Assembly: GCF_937468385.1 (NCBI RefSeq)
Contig: NZ_CALBWS010000027.1
Span: forward strand, 1 to 64,000
Length of the DNA stretch: 64,000 bases
Reading direction: 5' to 3'
Origin: Neobacillus rhizosphaerae
GTDB lineage: Bacteria > Bacillota > Bacilli > Bacillales > Cytobacillaceae
Part shown: positions 52,467-60,872 of the stretch, one piece after another
Numbering within the stretch: the first letter of the stretch is position 1
Layout of the letters: every line of letters starts with the position of its first letter
Position numbers and translations under genes: made by a program
The notes under the pieces: generated by a model
Told to the model about the DNA's origin: nothing
Seen by the model: the letters and a program-made list of their open reading frames with translations, nothing else
Databases searched by the model: none

Positions 52467-53927
52467 TCATTGAATGGTAGAGTTATTTTTCGAGTTTGAA
52501 AGCTGCTGTGTTTGATGGGTCATCAAGCTAATCAGCACGAAGCCAAGCAATGAGAGCACAATTGGCACAACCACTGTGTGGAGCCCGAATGCATTTGGGT
52601 AATAACGGTCTAATAATATATAGGAACCCATTCCTAAAATCATCGAGGTGATTGCGCCATATTTGTTGCCTTTACGCCAATAAAGTCCTAGGATTACTGG
52701 CCAAATAAAGACGGACTCCAAGCCACCGAAAGAAAATAAATTCAGCCAAACAATTAAATCTGGCGGACTTAAAGCCAGCAGTATAACGAGGATGCCAATA
52801 ATCGCTGTGACACTGAAACTGACCTTTTTCACATGAGTATCCCCGGCATCGGGCTTAATGTAATTTAAATAGACATCTTTGACTAAAGCCGAGCTTACTA
52901 GGATAAGTAAGGCATCTACCGTGGACATAATGGCCGCCATCGGCGCCGCAAGGACGATTCCGGCAACAAATGGCGGCAGCACTTTCATCGACAGCAATGG
53001 CATGACGGTATCACCAATTTTTATACCAGGAAGCACGGGCCTTGCGAACACACCAATAAGGTGCATACCGAGCATAATAAAGCCGACGACAATCGTCCCG
53101 ATAATGATGGCACTATGCATCGCCTTTGAATTTTTATAGGACATCGCCCTTACTGTAATTTGCGGCAGACCGACAACTCCAATCCCCACTAATATCCAGA
53201 ACGAGGAAACATAGGCGGGTGTTAAACTTCTATCAGCCCCAAACGGACTAATTAAATTTGGATTTTCCGCCGCTAAATCGGAGATGATCCTTGGGATGCC
53301 CCCGCCTGCTTTAATCGTTGCCACGAGAAGAATTAATGTCCCTATAAACATTACAACACCCTGAACGGCATCCGTTAAGGCCACTGCTCGAAAGCCACCG
53401 ACGATGACAAATACGAGAACAGAAAAGGCGAAAATCAATAATGCAACCGTATAAGGCAGGCCTGTTAAACTTTCAACGAGCCGCGCTCCGCCAATCCATT
53501 GTGCTGCCATTGATGAAAAAAGAAAAATAATGATACTTGCAGCCGATAATAGCACAACGGTTTTACTTTTATAGCGTTCTTTTAGAAAGTCAATCAAGGT
53601 GATGGCCTTGTACTGACGAGCAACGATGGCGAATTTCTTCCCTAACACCATTAACGTGAAATAACCCGTTGCCAGTTGGGCCATCGCCAGCAGAACCCAG
53701 CCTAGCCCTTGTGTATAGGCAACTCCTGGCCCTCCGATAAAACTGCTGGCACTACCATAAGTCGCTACCATGGTCATTGCCAGGATGAAGCCACCCATTT
53801 GCCGCTCACCTAAAAAATATTCCTCGAGGAAGGAATTGGATTTGATGACAAATTTATTGGACCAAAAGCCGACTGCAAAAATAATCATGAGGAAAATAAT
53901 CAATGGTGTAATAACTGCCCAGTTCAC
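52467..53927 (-). CDS. panF: Sodium/pantothenate symporter PanF
   Basis: A 486-residue sodium:solute symporter (SSS family) with about 13 membrane segments. It matches E. coli PanF along its length: EYFLGERQMGGFILAMTMVATYGSASSFIGGPG, QFIGGARL-like QWIGGARLVESLTGLPY, GLPQITVRAMSYKNSKAMH and AAPMAAIMSTVDA. It imports pantothenate with Na+. It overlaps yhdT by 4 nt. Confidence 0.92.
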   Translation of the reverse strand: MNWAVITPLIIFLMIIFAVGFWSNKFVIKSNSFLEEYFLGERQMGGFILAMTMVATYGSASSFIGGPGVAYTQGLGWVLLAMAQLATGYFTLMVLGKKFAIVARQYKAITLIDFLKERYKSKTVVLLSAASIIIFLFSSMAAQWIGGARLVESLTGLPYTVALLIFAFSVLVFVIVGGFRAVALTDAVQGVVMFIGTLILLVATIKAGGGIPRIISDLAAENPNLISPFGADRSLTPAYVSSFWILVGIGVVGLPQITVRAMSYKNSKAMHSAIIIGTIVVGFIMLGMHLIGVFARPVLPGIKIGDTVMPLLSMKVLPPFVAGIVLAAPMAAIMSTVDALLILVSSALVKDVYLNYIKPDAGDTHVKKVSFSVTAIIGILVILLALSPPDLIVWLNLFSFGGLESVFIWPVILGLYWRKGNKYGAITSMILGMGSYILLDRYYPNAFGLHTVVVPIVLSLLGFVLISLMTHQTQQLSNSKNNSTIQ

Positions 53928-54208
53928 TTGATATCCCCCTCTTCTTCTTCAAAGGGAACTTCTTTAAACAGGAATGTTACTGTCAGAATCACTAGAATAA
54001 CCATTACGATAAATCCAACAACACAGCTATAAAAGAACCATGCCGGTAATCCAAATATGTACGTATAATTTTCAACCTTTCCTGAACCGAGTCCATAACC
54101 AAAACCATACCACCAGATAAAATTGATTAATACAAGGATAACCCCGATCAATGCTTCTCTATGGGCAATCTTAAAACGCTTATCCAACGGATGAACTGTT
54201 TTTTTCAA
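53924..54208 (-). CDS. yhdT: YhdT (DUF997) small membrane protein
   Basis: A 94-residue protein with two membrane segments and FIWWYGFGYGLGSG plus FGLPAWFFYSCVVGF, typical of the YhdT family. It is regularly encoded just before panF and may be an accessory subunit. Four-nt overlap with panF. Confidence 0.9.
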   Translation of the reverse strand: MKKTVHPLDKRFKIAHREALIGVILVLINFIWWYGFGYGLGSGKVENYTYIFGLPAWFFYSCVVGFIVMVILVILTVTFLFKEVPFEEEEGDIK

Positions 54209-54298
54209 CCGTATGCCTCCTCAAAAATGTAATCACGTTATTTTTAACGAATAATGAACATTTTACCAAACATACACGATTGTTAAAGAATTTTGCAC

Positions 54299-54356
54299 AA
54301 AAAAACCTATTAAGATGTGCCCGATACACGTGACACAGCTCAATAGGGTTTTAAAG
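54299..54356. terminator. Hairpin downstream of the deacetylase gene
   Basis: AAAAACCTATTA ... CAATAGGGTTTT arms with a long loop. It may terminate the minus-strand transcript of the deacetylase. Weak. Confidence 0.4.
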
Positions 54357-54360
54357 AAAG

Positions 54361-54375
54361 TGGTGTCAGGCACCA
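54361..54375. repeat. Family H short palindromic repeat
   Basis: TGGTGTCAGGCACCA, a perfect palindrome apart from the central base. The same word is upstream of hisH (30726-30738). Confidence 0.7.
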
Positions 54376-54396
54376 CAGAAAGACATTTCAAGCAAT

Positions 54397-54452
54397 TTGT
54401 CCGTGTGGAGTGGACACTTCCGTTTATCAGGGTGTCCACGCCATACGGACAA
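54397..54452. repeat. Long inverted repeat (MITE-like)
   Basis: TTGTCCGTGTGGAGTGGACA and its near reverse complement TGTCCACGCCATACGGACAA, two mismatches in the arms, small loop. It lies between two family H words, so the whole 54361-54490 block looks like one repeat unit. Confidence 0.7.
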
Positions 54453-54472
54453 AAAGGGGATTTGTCCACGAA

Positions 54473-54490
54473 GGGTGTCAGGCAGACACT
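54473..54490. repeat. Family H word overlapping the end of the deacetylase gene
   Basis: GGTGTCAGGCAGACACTT. Read on the minus strand it supplies the last codons and the stop of the deacetylase gene. Confidence 0.6.
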
Positions 54491-56010
54491 TCAATCCGCG
54501 CTCCATCTTTACCTAACTGATAACCATCAATCACAGTGTTGGCTGCCATTAGTCCTTCTTTGTAGAAGAAGTACCCTTTGCCTTCTATTTCATTCCAACC
54601 GGTTGCCAAAACTCCATCATTGTTAAGAAAATACTTTTTCCCTGATAGGTCCAGCCAGCCTATTTTCATGATTCCACTATTCTCAAAGAAATACCAATTA
54701 CCTTTATGGGAAGTCCAGCCTGTTTTCATCGACCCATCAGCAGTTAGGTAATACCACTTATCAGCAGATTGAAACCAACCTGTTTTCATCATTCCGGTTT
54801 CATCAAAGTAATACCATTTACTTTTATTAGATATCCAGCCTGTTTTCATCACACCTGATTGATCAAAATAATGCCATTTCCCGCTTTTTGAAAGCCATCC
54901 GGTCTTCATGGAGCCACTCGATTCAAAGAAATACCACTTGCCGCCCTTATTTAACCAGCCTGTTTTCATTTCGCCGCTTTCCTCAAAATAGTACCAGTTG
55001 TTACCTGATTTTAACCAACCCGTCTTCATAACTCCGCTACTATCCAAATAAACCCAGGACTTTCCTGACTTAGTCCAACCTGTCTTCATAACTCCTTTTT
55101 CATCAAAATAATACCAGCTTTGCCCTAACTTTAACCAACCTGTCTTCTTTGTCCCACTTCCATCCAGGTAATACCATTTGTTATTTACCTTTGACCAGCC
55201 TCCGATTGAAGTGCCGCCTTTTACCATTTCTTTAAATTCCTTCAATGATGTAGATGGCACTACGGACTTTCTTCCAAGCTCAAATGGATTATTTCCTATC
55301 TTGGCATTTACAGCCACTGTTGTAAAAGCATATTTATATCCTGTCATTTTTAATAGTTCGATTGTTCGCTTATTATAAGTTCCAAACGGATATGCAAAGT
55401 AATCAGTAGTTAATAAATTTCTACTAGTCTCAAAGTCTTGCAAAATGACCTCTTCAGATTCTGTTAATAGTGCTGCTTTTCCATTGATAAAACGGTGCAG
55501 GCCCTTAGTATGACTTCCATATTGAAAAACGTCCTTCATCGCATCGACCTCTGACCAGCTTAAAAATTGTAATTCCTTCGCATCGAAAGGTACCGGGGTA
55601 TTGGAAATACGGTCTGTAATCAAGAAGCCTGTAGCTTTAAATCCGTATTTTTTTAAAATGGGATAGGCATAAACGGAATTTGTTTTATGTCCATCATCAA
55701 ATGTAAGCACTACTGTTTTACCTGGAAAAGTCATTTCTCCACGGAGATATGCACCTAATTCAAATAAGCTGGCAGTATAGTACCCCTGATCATGTAAATA
55801 TTTCATTTGCTCTTCAAAGGCATCTAGGTTAATAATGTTTGAATTTCTTGGAGAATAGTTCTCATTCTTTTTTAAAATATTATGATATAGGAGTATAGGG
55901 ATACCACTCTGTTTCCTATTTTCTTTTGCACTTGCAGAGGTGTTAAACAATAATAGAGTACTCGTTAAAAAGAATAGTATAAATGTGATCTTTTTCAGTT
56001 TCAGTTCCAT
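54478..56010 (-). CDS. Secreted polysaccharide deacetylase with 11 cell-wall-binding repeats
   Basis: A 510-residue exported protein. Signal peptide 1-28; NodB-type deacetylase domain about 95-240 with the metal triad D106 (TFDDG), H167 and H172 (SHTKGLH) and the YPFGTYN motif; then from residue 270 eleven tandem repeats of about 20 residues of the form GWxxxxxxWYYFDxxGxMKT (choline/glucan-binding, CW_binding_1 type). The 60-bp DNA period is very regular. It probably trims N-acetyl groups from a wall or surface polysaccharide. The last residues EVSA come from a family H repeat. Confidence 0.9.
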   Translation of the reverse strand: MELKLKKITFILFFLTSTLLLFNTSASAKENRKQSGIPILLYHNILKKNENYSPRNSNIINLDAFEEQMKYLHDQGYYTASLFELGAYLRGEMTFPGKTVVLTFDDGHKTNSVYAYPILKKYGFKATGFLITDRISNTPVPFDAKELQFLSWSEVDAMKDVFQYGSHTKGLHRFINGKAALLTESEEVILQDFETSRNLLTTDYFAYPFGTYNKRTIELLKMTGYKYAFTTVAVNAKIGNNPFELGRKSVVPSTSLKEFKEMVKGGTSIGGWSKVNNKWYYLDGSGTKKTGWLKLGQSWYYFDEKGVMKTGWTKSGKSWVYLDSSGVMKTGWLKSGNNWYYFEESGEMKTGWLNKGGKWYFFESSGSMKTGWLSKSGKWHYFDQSGVMKTGWISNKSKWYYFDETGMMKTGWFQSADKWYYLTADGSMKTGWTSHKGNWYFFENSGIMKIGWLDLSGKKYFLNNDGVLATGWNEIEGKGYFFYKEGLMAANTVIDGYQLGKDGARIEVSA

Positions 56011-56204
56011 TTCCTGTACCTCACATGATGTTTATATGAAATATAGCTATATATGACTTCATATCCTTTTCCTTTAAGGACCATTTTTACCAATACTGGT
56101 AAAAATTATAAAACAGTACTACTATTATATCAATAAAATTTTTCCATAGTTTCAATTAGTTGATTAACCATCTTGTTGGAAATATATTGAAACCCATAAA
56201 AAAC
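56011..56204. other. Upstream region of the deacetylase gene
   Basis: AT-rich, no gene. The sequence ACCATTTTTACCAATACTGGTAAAAATTATA region (56089-56110) contains TTTTTACCA/TGGTAAAAA, a possible operator or hairpin. Nothing else is evident. Confidence 0.4.
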
Positions 56205-56391
56205 TATCATGAGCCTCAACTCCCAACCCTACCATGGAAATAAATTTAGAGAACAAGCCGTAGTCACCTAATAAAGGCGGTGAGAGCAAAGCTAGACTTC
56301 ACATCCTTCGTCTAGTGAAATGGGTATTTCACTTTAACTGGTTTAAGTGATTCATTTTTGCGGCGCTCCGCCCCTTTTCCACAGAAAAGGA
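56205..56391. repeat. Family F repeat, copy 2
   Basis: Core begins AATAAAGGCGGTGAGAGCAA (56270) and ends GCGGCGCTCCGCCCCTTTTC; imperfect terminal inverted arms AAAGGCGG/CCGCCCCTTT; internal hairpin AGTGAAAT/ATTTCACT. Related to 39200-39392. Confidence 0.75.
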
Positions 56392-56507
56392 CATCCTCGA
56401 TTAGATGCCCTTGGTCAAAAAATTTTATCAACCTTTGGATGATCCCTTAGTATTTTGCTGATATTTACTTTAATTCCACGAACTGCGAAAACAAGACCTT
56501 CAAAAAA

Positions 56508-57437
56508 CTAGTTACAAGTCCCATGCGGACTTGGGCAGCCATTGGCTTCTTTTTCAACCTGAATCGTGCTGTGCTCGATCTGGAATTCATCATGGAGAAT
56601 CTGCTGCGATTGCGACAGGATTTCATCATGAATCCCTTCATCAGAAATGGTTACATGGCAGCTTAAGACCGGATAACCAGAGGTAATTGTCCAAATATGC
56701 AAGTCATGGACTTCCTTCACTAATGGAATTTTCCCCAGTTCCTTCTTGACCTGACTGAAATCAATTTGTGTCGGAGCACCTTCCATCAAGATGTGAAAAG
56801 AATCCTTTGTAACTCTGAATCCACTGACAAGAATTAAGGCGGCCACGATAACGCTGGCAATGGGGTCCGCAATGCCCCAACCGAAAAACATGATCAAGAG
56901 GGCGGCGACGATGGCCCCAACTGACCCAAGCATATCACCTAGTACATGTAAAAACGCACTTCTAACATTCAAGTTTTCATCCTTATCACCTTGCATTAAA
57001 ATCCAGGCAGCAATGATGTTTACAAGTAATCCTATGACAGAAATGACCAGCATCCCTGCGCTCTGCACCTCCGGAGGAGAGAAAAAACGTCGGATGGCTT
57101 CATAGAAAATAATCAAGGATATGACGAGTAACGTTAATCCATTTAGCGCAGCGGCAATGATTTCAAACCGTTTGTAGCCATACGTTTTTTCTTGTGAAAC
57201 CTGCTTTTCCCCAAGCTTTATCGCGAAAAAGCTTAATCCAAGCGCAGCGGCGTCACTCAGCATATGGCCGGCATCAGATAGCAAAGCCAAACTGTTTGTT
57301 AGGAAACCGCCGATGACTTCGACGACCATAAATGCGGCAATTAAGATGAAAGAACTTAATAATGCTTTTTTGTTTCCTGTATGTGAATGTCCGTGTGAGT
57401 GACCGTGTGAATGTCCATGATGGTGGTGATGACCCAT
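56508..57437 (-). CDS. czcD: Cation diffusion facilitator (zinc/cadmium/cobalt exporter, CzcD type)
   Basis: A 309-residue CDF antiporter. The N-terminus is histidine-rich (GHHHHHGHSHGHSHGHSH), six membrane segments follow, with metal ligands in SDAGHMLSDAAAL (segment 2) and FLHVLGDMLGS (segment 5), then a C-terminal cytosolic domain and a CPSPHGTC tail. It exports Zn2+ and related ions. A terminator hairpin touches its ribosome site (57450-57472). It lies downstream of cadC-cadA. Confidence 0.92.
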   Translation of the reverse strand: MGHHHHHGHSHGHSHGHSHTGNKKALLSSFILIAAFMVVEVIGGFLTNSLALLSDAGHMLSDAAALGLSFFAIKLGEKQVSQEKTYGYKRFEIIAAALNGLTLLVISLIIFYEAIRRFFSPPEVQSAGMLVISVIGLLVNIIAAWILMQGDKDENLNVRSAFLHVLGDMLGSVGAIVAALLIMFFGWGIADPIASVIVAALILVSGFRVTKDSFHILMEGAPTQIDFSQVKKELGKIPLVKEVHDLHIWTITSGYPVLSCHVTISDEGIHDEILSQSQQILHDEFQIEHSTIQVEKEANGCPSPHGTCN

Positions 57438-57449
57438 GTTTATCCCCCC

Positions 57450-57472
57450 AAAAAGCCGCTTTTATTGCGGCT
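57450..57472 (-). terminator. Intrinsic terminator abutting the czcD ribosome site
   Basis: Minus strand AGCCGC, loop AATAAAA, GCGGCT, TTTTT, then at once GGGGGG (ribosome site) and ATG. There is no room for a promoter between it and the start codon. Confidence 0.8.
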
Positions 57473-57498
57473 CTATTATTTATCTCTTTCTTAAGAAA

Positions 57499-57614
57499 AC
57501 TCGCCGACTGGCAAGCCCCAAAGAGCGAAGACAGAGGCGTAGTTGCCCTTATGCGTGATAGAAAAGAATAAACTTTCCTAATTAGCCTTGAAAGTTTATT
57601 CTTTCTTATTAGCT
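57499..57614. repeat. Family E structured repeat, copy 2
   Basis: AACTCGCCGACTGGCAAGCC, GAAGACAGAGGCGTAGTTGC, TTATGCGTGATA, then hairpin GAATAAACTTTC/GAAAGTTTATTC. It lies between cadA and czcD. Copies at 30823-30910 and 63722-63808. Confidence 0.8.
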
Positions 57615-57709
57615 AAACCGAAATTGTTCCGAATAAGGCTAGTTTTTTCCAATCACAATAATTCGATACATTTCCATTGAGTCATGCTACTTTTAACCAG
57701 AATAACTCT

Positions 57710-59776
57710 CTATTCCTTCACCCGTAAAAGTCTTAATCCGTTTAAGGTCACCAGCAAGGTCACTCCCATATCGGCGAAAATCGCAATCCACAAGGTAAGC
57801 CAGCCCGGAACAACAAGGAGAAGGGCCAATAGCTTCACAACAAGTGATAAGGCGATATTTTGCTTTATTATCTGAAGGGTTTTCCGGCTTAGTTTAATCG
57901 TAAAGGGCAGCTTTTTTAAGTCGTCGTTCATTAAAGCGATATCAGCTGTTTCAAGCGCCGTATCGGTCCCAGCCCCACCCATCGCAATCCCAACTGTGGC
58001 CGAGGCGAGTGCCGGCGCATCATTGACACCGTCACCAACCATTGCTACCCTTCCAAACTGGGATTTTAATTTTTTGATAAAATCCAGTTTATCTTCTGGT
58101 AAAAGCTCTGCTTCGATCCTGTTCATTCCAACATGCCGGCCAATAGCTGCAGCGGTTGCTTTGTTGTCTCCAGTAAGCAATATTGTTTGTTGTATGCCCA
58201 GCTGATGAAGGCGTTCGATGACCGTCGGGCTACTTTCGCGGACTTCGTCGGCAACTGCTATCAGGGCGAGGATTTTTTTGTCTGTTCCAGCAATCATCAC
58301 TGTTTTTCCTTCATTTTGCAGGAAGGAAATTTGTTCAGTGACTTCTCTAGGAATGGAATCGAACAGCTTTGTATTTCCAACACGGTATTCTATGCCGTTA
58401 ATCAGTCCTTTAATGCCCTTTCCAGTAATAGAGGAGAATTCCTCAACTTGATTTTCTATGTTAAGGTATGCCGCTTTTTTGATAATGGCACTGGCAAGTG
58501 GATGCTGCGACATACTTTCAAGTGCGGCAACAATCGTGAGCAGATTCTCATCACCACTGTAGTTGATGAAGTTCGTCACGACTGGCACACCTTTCGTCAA
58601 CGTGCCTGTTTTATCAAAGGCAATTGCCTTCACCGCTCCTAATTCTTCTAGATAGCTGCCGCCTTTAATTAGCACACCATTCCTGGCTGCATTTCCAATT
58701 GCAGTTACGATCGAAACAGGAGTGGAAATGACTAATGCACATGGGCAGCTGACCACTAAGACGGCGAGACCTTGGTAAATCCACTCTGACCAGTTGGCGG
58801 AGAATATCAGTGGCGGAACCACCGCAACCAAAGCTGCAACCACCATAATCGCCGGGGTGTAATACTTCGCAAACCGGTCGACAAACTGCTGAGAAGGAGC
58901 TTTTTCTGCCTGGGCTTCTTCGACTAAATGAATGATTTTTGCAATTGTTGTGTCATCACTCAGCCTTGTGACCTTTATTTTCAAAAATCCTTCTTCATTT
59001 AATGTTCCGGCGAAAACTTCGTCTTGAACGGCTTTTTCTACTGGCACCGATTCGCCGGTGATGGCCGCTTGATTAACGGATGAATGGCCTTCGACAATGA
59101 TTCCATCCATGGCAATTATTTGCCCAGGCTTTACATGCATGATGTCTCCGACTTCGATATCTTCCGCTTTTAGTAATACCTCTTGGCCGTTTCTGACAAC
59201 AATGGCTTCTGTTGGTGCCATTTCCATCAGCGAGCGAATGGAGTTCCTCGCTTTATCCATCGAATAGCCTTCGAGAACTTCACTAATGGCGAACAAGATG
59301 ACAACGACTGCCCCTTCACTCCACTCACCGATGATTGCCGCACCAATAATCGCAATCGTCATCAGTGTTTTCATATCAAAATCAAGTCGGAGCAAATTTT
59401 TCAACCCGGTTTTAAAAAGAGGAAATCCTCCTAGTAAAATAGCAGCGGCAAAAAGAATATCTTTCGAAAAAATATAGCCACCGAGTATGAATAATAGTGA
59501 TAACCCGAGCAGTCCATAACGTTTCCAGAACGGTTCCTTTTGGGCGGCAGGCGGCTTTTCTTTTTCCGGATAAATCGTTAATTTTTCAAAGGCACCTGCT
59601 TCATGCAGTTCCTCTAAAGTGGCGCTTCCGAAGACTGTCAGCTTTGAAGCACCAAAATTTACTTTCGCATCAACAACACCATCCAGGTGCTGCACGTTCT
59701 TTTCGAACTTAGCTGCACAGCTTGTTCAGGAAAAGCCTTGCACCCTGTAGACTTGTTTTTCTATTGTCTCAGACAC
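57710..59776 (-). CDS. cadA: Cadmium/zinc P1B-type ATPase CadA with in-frame TGA at the CxxC cysteine
   Basis: A 688-codon heavy-metal ATPase. It has a GTG start at 59776 behind GAGGTGG and an 8-nt overlap with cadC. Codon 17 is TGA (59726-59728), exactly where the first Cys of the heavy-metal-associated motif G-F-S-C-T-S-C belongs; the second Cys (codon 20) is present. After it the frame is intact: actuator TGES, membrane motif SCPCAL, phosphorylation site DKTGTLTKG, HP motif QHPLA and GDGVNDAPA. It is either a nonsense mutant, restarting at an internal GTG near 59695, or a selenocysteine protein. See the finding. Confidence 0.85.
59696..59725 (-). promoter_or_regulatory. Candidate SECIS-like hairpin behind the cadA TGA
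   Basis: Minus strand: TGA, 21 nt up to the end of the GTTC arm, loop GAAAA, GAAC arm. The loop is 5 nt with G first, and the spacing lies within the 16-37 nt used for bacterial SECIS elements. The stem is only 4 bp, so chance is possible. Confidence 0.25.
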
Positions 59777-60140
59777 GGCTGGCCACCTCTTCCTGATGGG
59801 CAAAGGCAATTTGGATTAATTGGTTAACATGCTCATCATCCAGGGAATAATAGACAAGCTTGCCCTCTTTACGGTATTTCGCAAGCCCAAGGCTTTTTAA
59901 ATGGCGTAAATGGTGGGATGCCGTAGCCGTTGTTGCCCCGACAATATTAGCTACATCACAAACGCAGAGCTCTTCTTCGAGTGTTAACGCATAAGCGATT
60001 TTCATCCGCGTTTCATCGGACAGCGCTTTAAAAAGCTTTGTTACTTCAAGAATAGTACTGCCTTTCTCAAGATGCTGCTTCACCCGAGTAGTTTTTTCGT
60101 TATCTACACAGGTAATTTCGCAAACATCGCGCTCTTTCAT
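59769..60140 (-). CDS. cadC: CadC, ArsR/SmtB-family metal-sensing repressor
   Basis: A 123-residue winged-helix repressor that releases DNA on binding Cd, Pb or Zn. N-terminal cysteines in DVCEITC and the helix motif ELCVCDVANIVG form the alpha3N site; the recognition helix is TATASHHLRHLKSLGL. The ATG at 60140 fits the AAGGTGA site. Paired with cadA and with palindromic operators upstream. Confidence 0.93.
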   Translation of the reverse strand: MKERDVCEITCVDNEKTTRVKQHLEKGSTILEVTKLFKALSDETRMKIAYALTLEEELCVCDVANIVGATTATASHHLRHLKSLGLAKYRKEGKLVYYSLDDEHVNQLIQIAFAHQEEVASRV

Positions 60141-60157
60141 ATCGGTCACCTTCTTCA

Positions 60158-60177
60158 TTCAAATGTTTGTTTGATTA
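60158..60177. promoter_or_regulatory. Second CadC operator candidate
   Basis: ATTCAAA-N6-TTTGATT, an imperfect palindrome between the promoter and cadC. Resembles the main operator at 60184. Confidence 0.5.
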
Positions 60178-60183
60178 TATCTT

Positions 60184-60208
60184 ATTCAAACGGCGGTTTG
60201 AATGTCAA
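60184..60208 (-). promoter_or_regulatory. cadC-cadA promoter and operator
   Basis: ATTCAAAC-N4-GTTTGAAT (60184-60203) is a perfect 8-bp inverted repeat of the TCAAA/TTTGA type used by CadC. It follows a minus-strand TTGACA -35 (60203-60208). The -10 is either TAAGAT at 18 bp or TATAAT at 23 bp. Confidence 0.75.
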
Positions 60209-60402
60209 TGGATTTTGCATTATTTTTTAGAAATTGGTTAAAAAAATAGAAACGTCTTTAACAGAAAAAGAAGAACCACTAAGGCTCTTCTTCACCGTAC
60301 TTATAGTAAATTTTCCATCGCTCTAAACAACGAAGAACTGAATGTTCATTTATTAGGTGAAAAGGCCGTTTCTTGGTACGATCCAAGAACGGGGTTTGAA
60401 TG

Positions 60403-60495
60403 ATTCCACGGATTTCCGGAATTATTCCGCTAACTTTCGCTTTAATTCCGCTAACTTTTACAACTATTCCGCGTACTTCTGGTCTTTTTCCACGG
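60403..60495. repeat. Phased array A4: ATTCCGC words, 21-bp period
   Basis: Words ATTCCAC/ATTCCGC/TTTCCAC at 60403, 60424, 60445, 60466 and 60487, all steps exactly 21 bp, with TAACTTTCGCTTTA and TAACTTTTACAACT spacers. It ends where the truncated gene at 60503 begins. Confidence 0.88.
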
Positions 60496-60502
60496 ATCCC
60501 TC

Positions 60503-60847
60503 AAGGTTCTAGAGAAATGTGGATTCACGATTACTGGTGTCTACAGCCACTGGATTCTTGAGCTTCTATTGCATCGAAGAGACCTGCCGATTTTGCCGGG
60601 GAACCTGGGAAATTTCCCCCTGCTCGGTTTCGGCCTGTGGACATCACCGTTGGTAAGTGCCATTCTGGAGGGTGTGCTGATCACAGCAGGTGCCTTTCTC
60701 TATTTTCGCTCTGTACTGTCCCGAACAAAATCAGCCGACCCAAACCAAGATAACAGAAAGAGAAAAATACGGGCCGTTATCTCAGGCTTTGTTATGGCCA
60801 TATTGCTGGCCTTATCGCTGATAACCGATGTGGCGGGGGTCGGATAA
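60503..60847 (+). pseudogene. C-terminal fragment of a membrane protein (YdjM/DUF457-like)
   Basis: The product reads VYSHWILELLLHRRDLPILP, GNLGNFPLLGFGLWTSPLVS, then two membrane segments. This resembles the C-terminal half of membrane proteins annotated as metal-dependent hydrolase-like (SHWVLDLLVHRPDLPLLPG pattern). There is no proper start codon or ribosome site, and the N-terminal part is replaced by array A4. A TTG at 60569 could start a short form, but I consider the gene truncated. Confidence 0.55.
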
Positions 60848-60872
60848 TCAAACGCTAGTATCTATTACAGGT

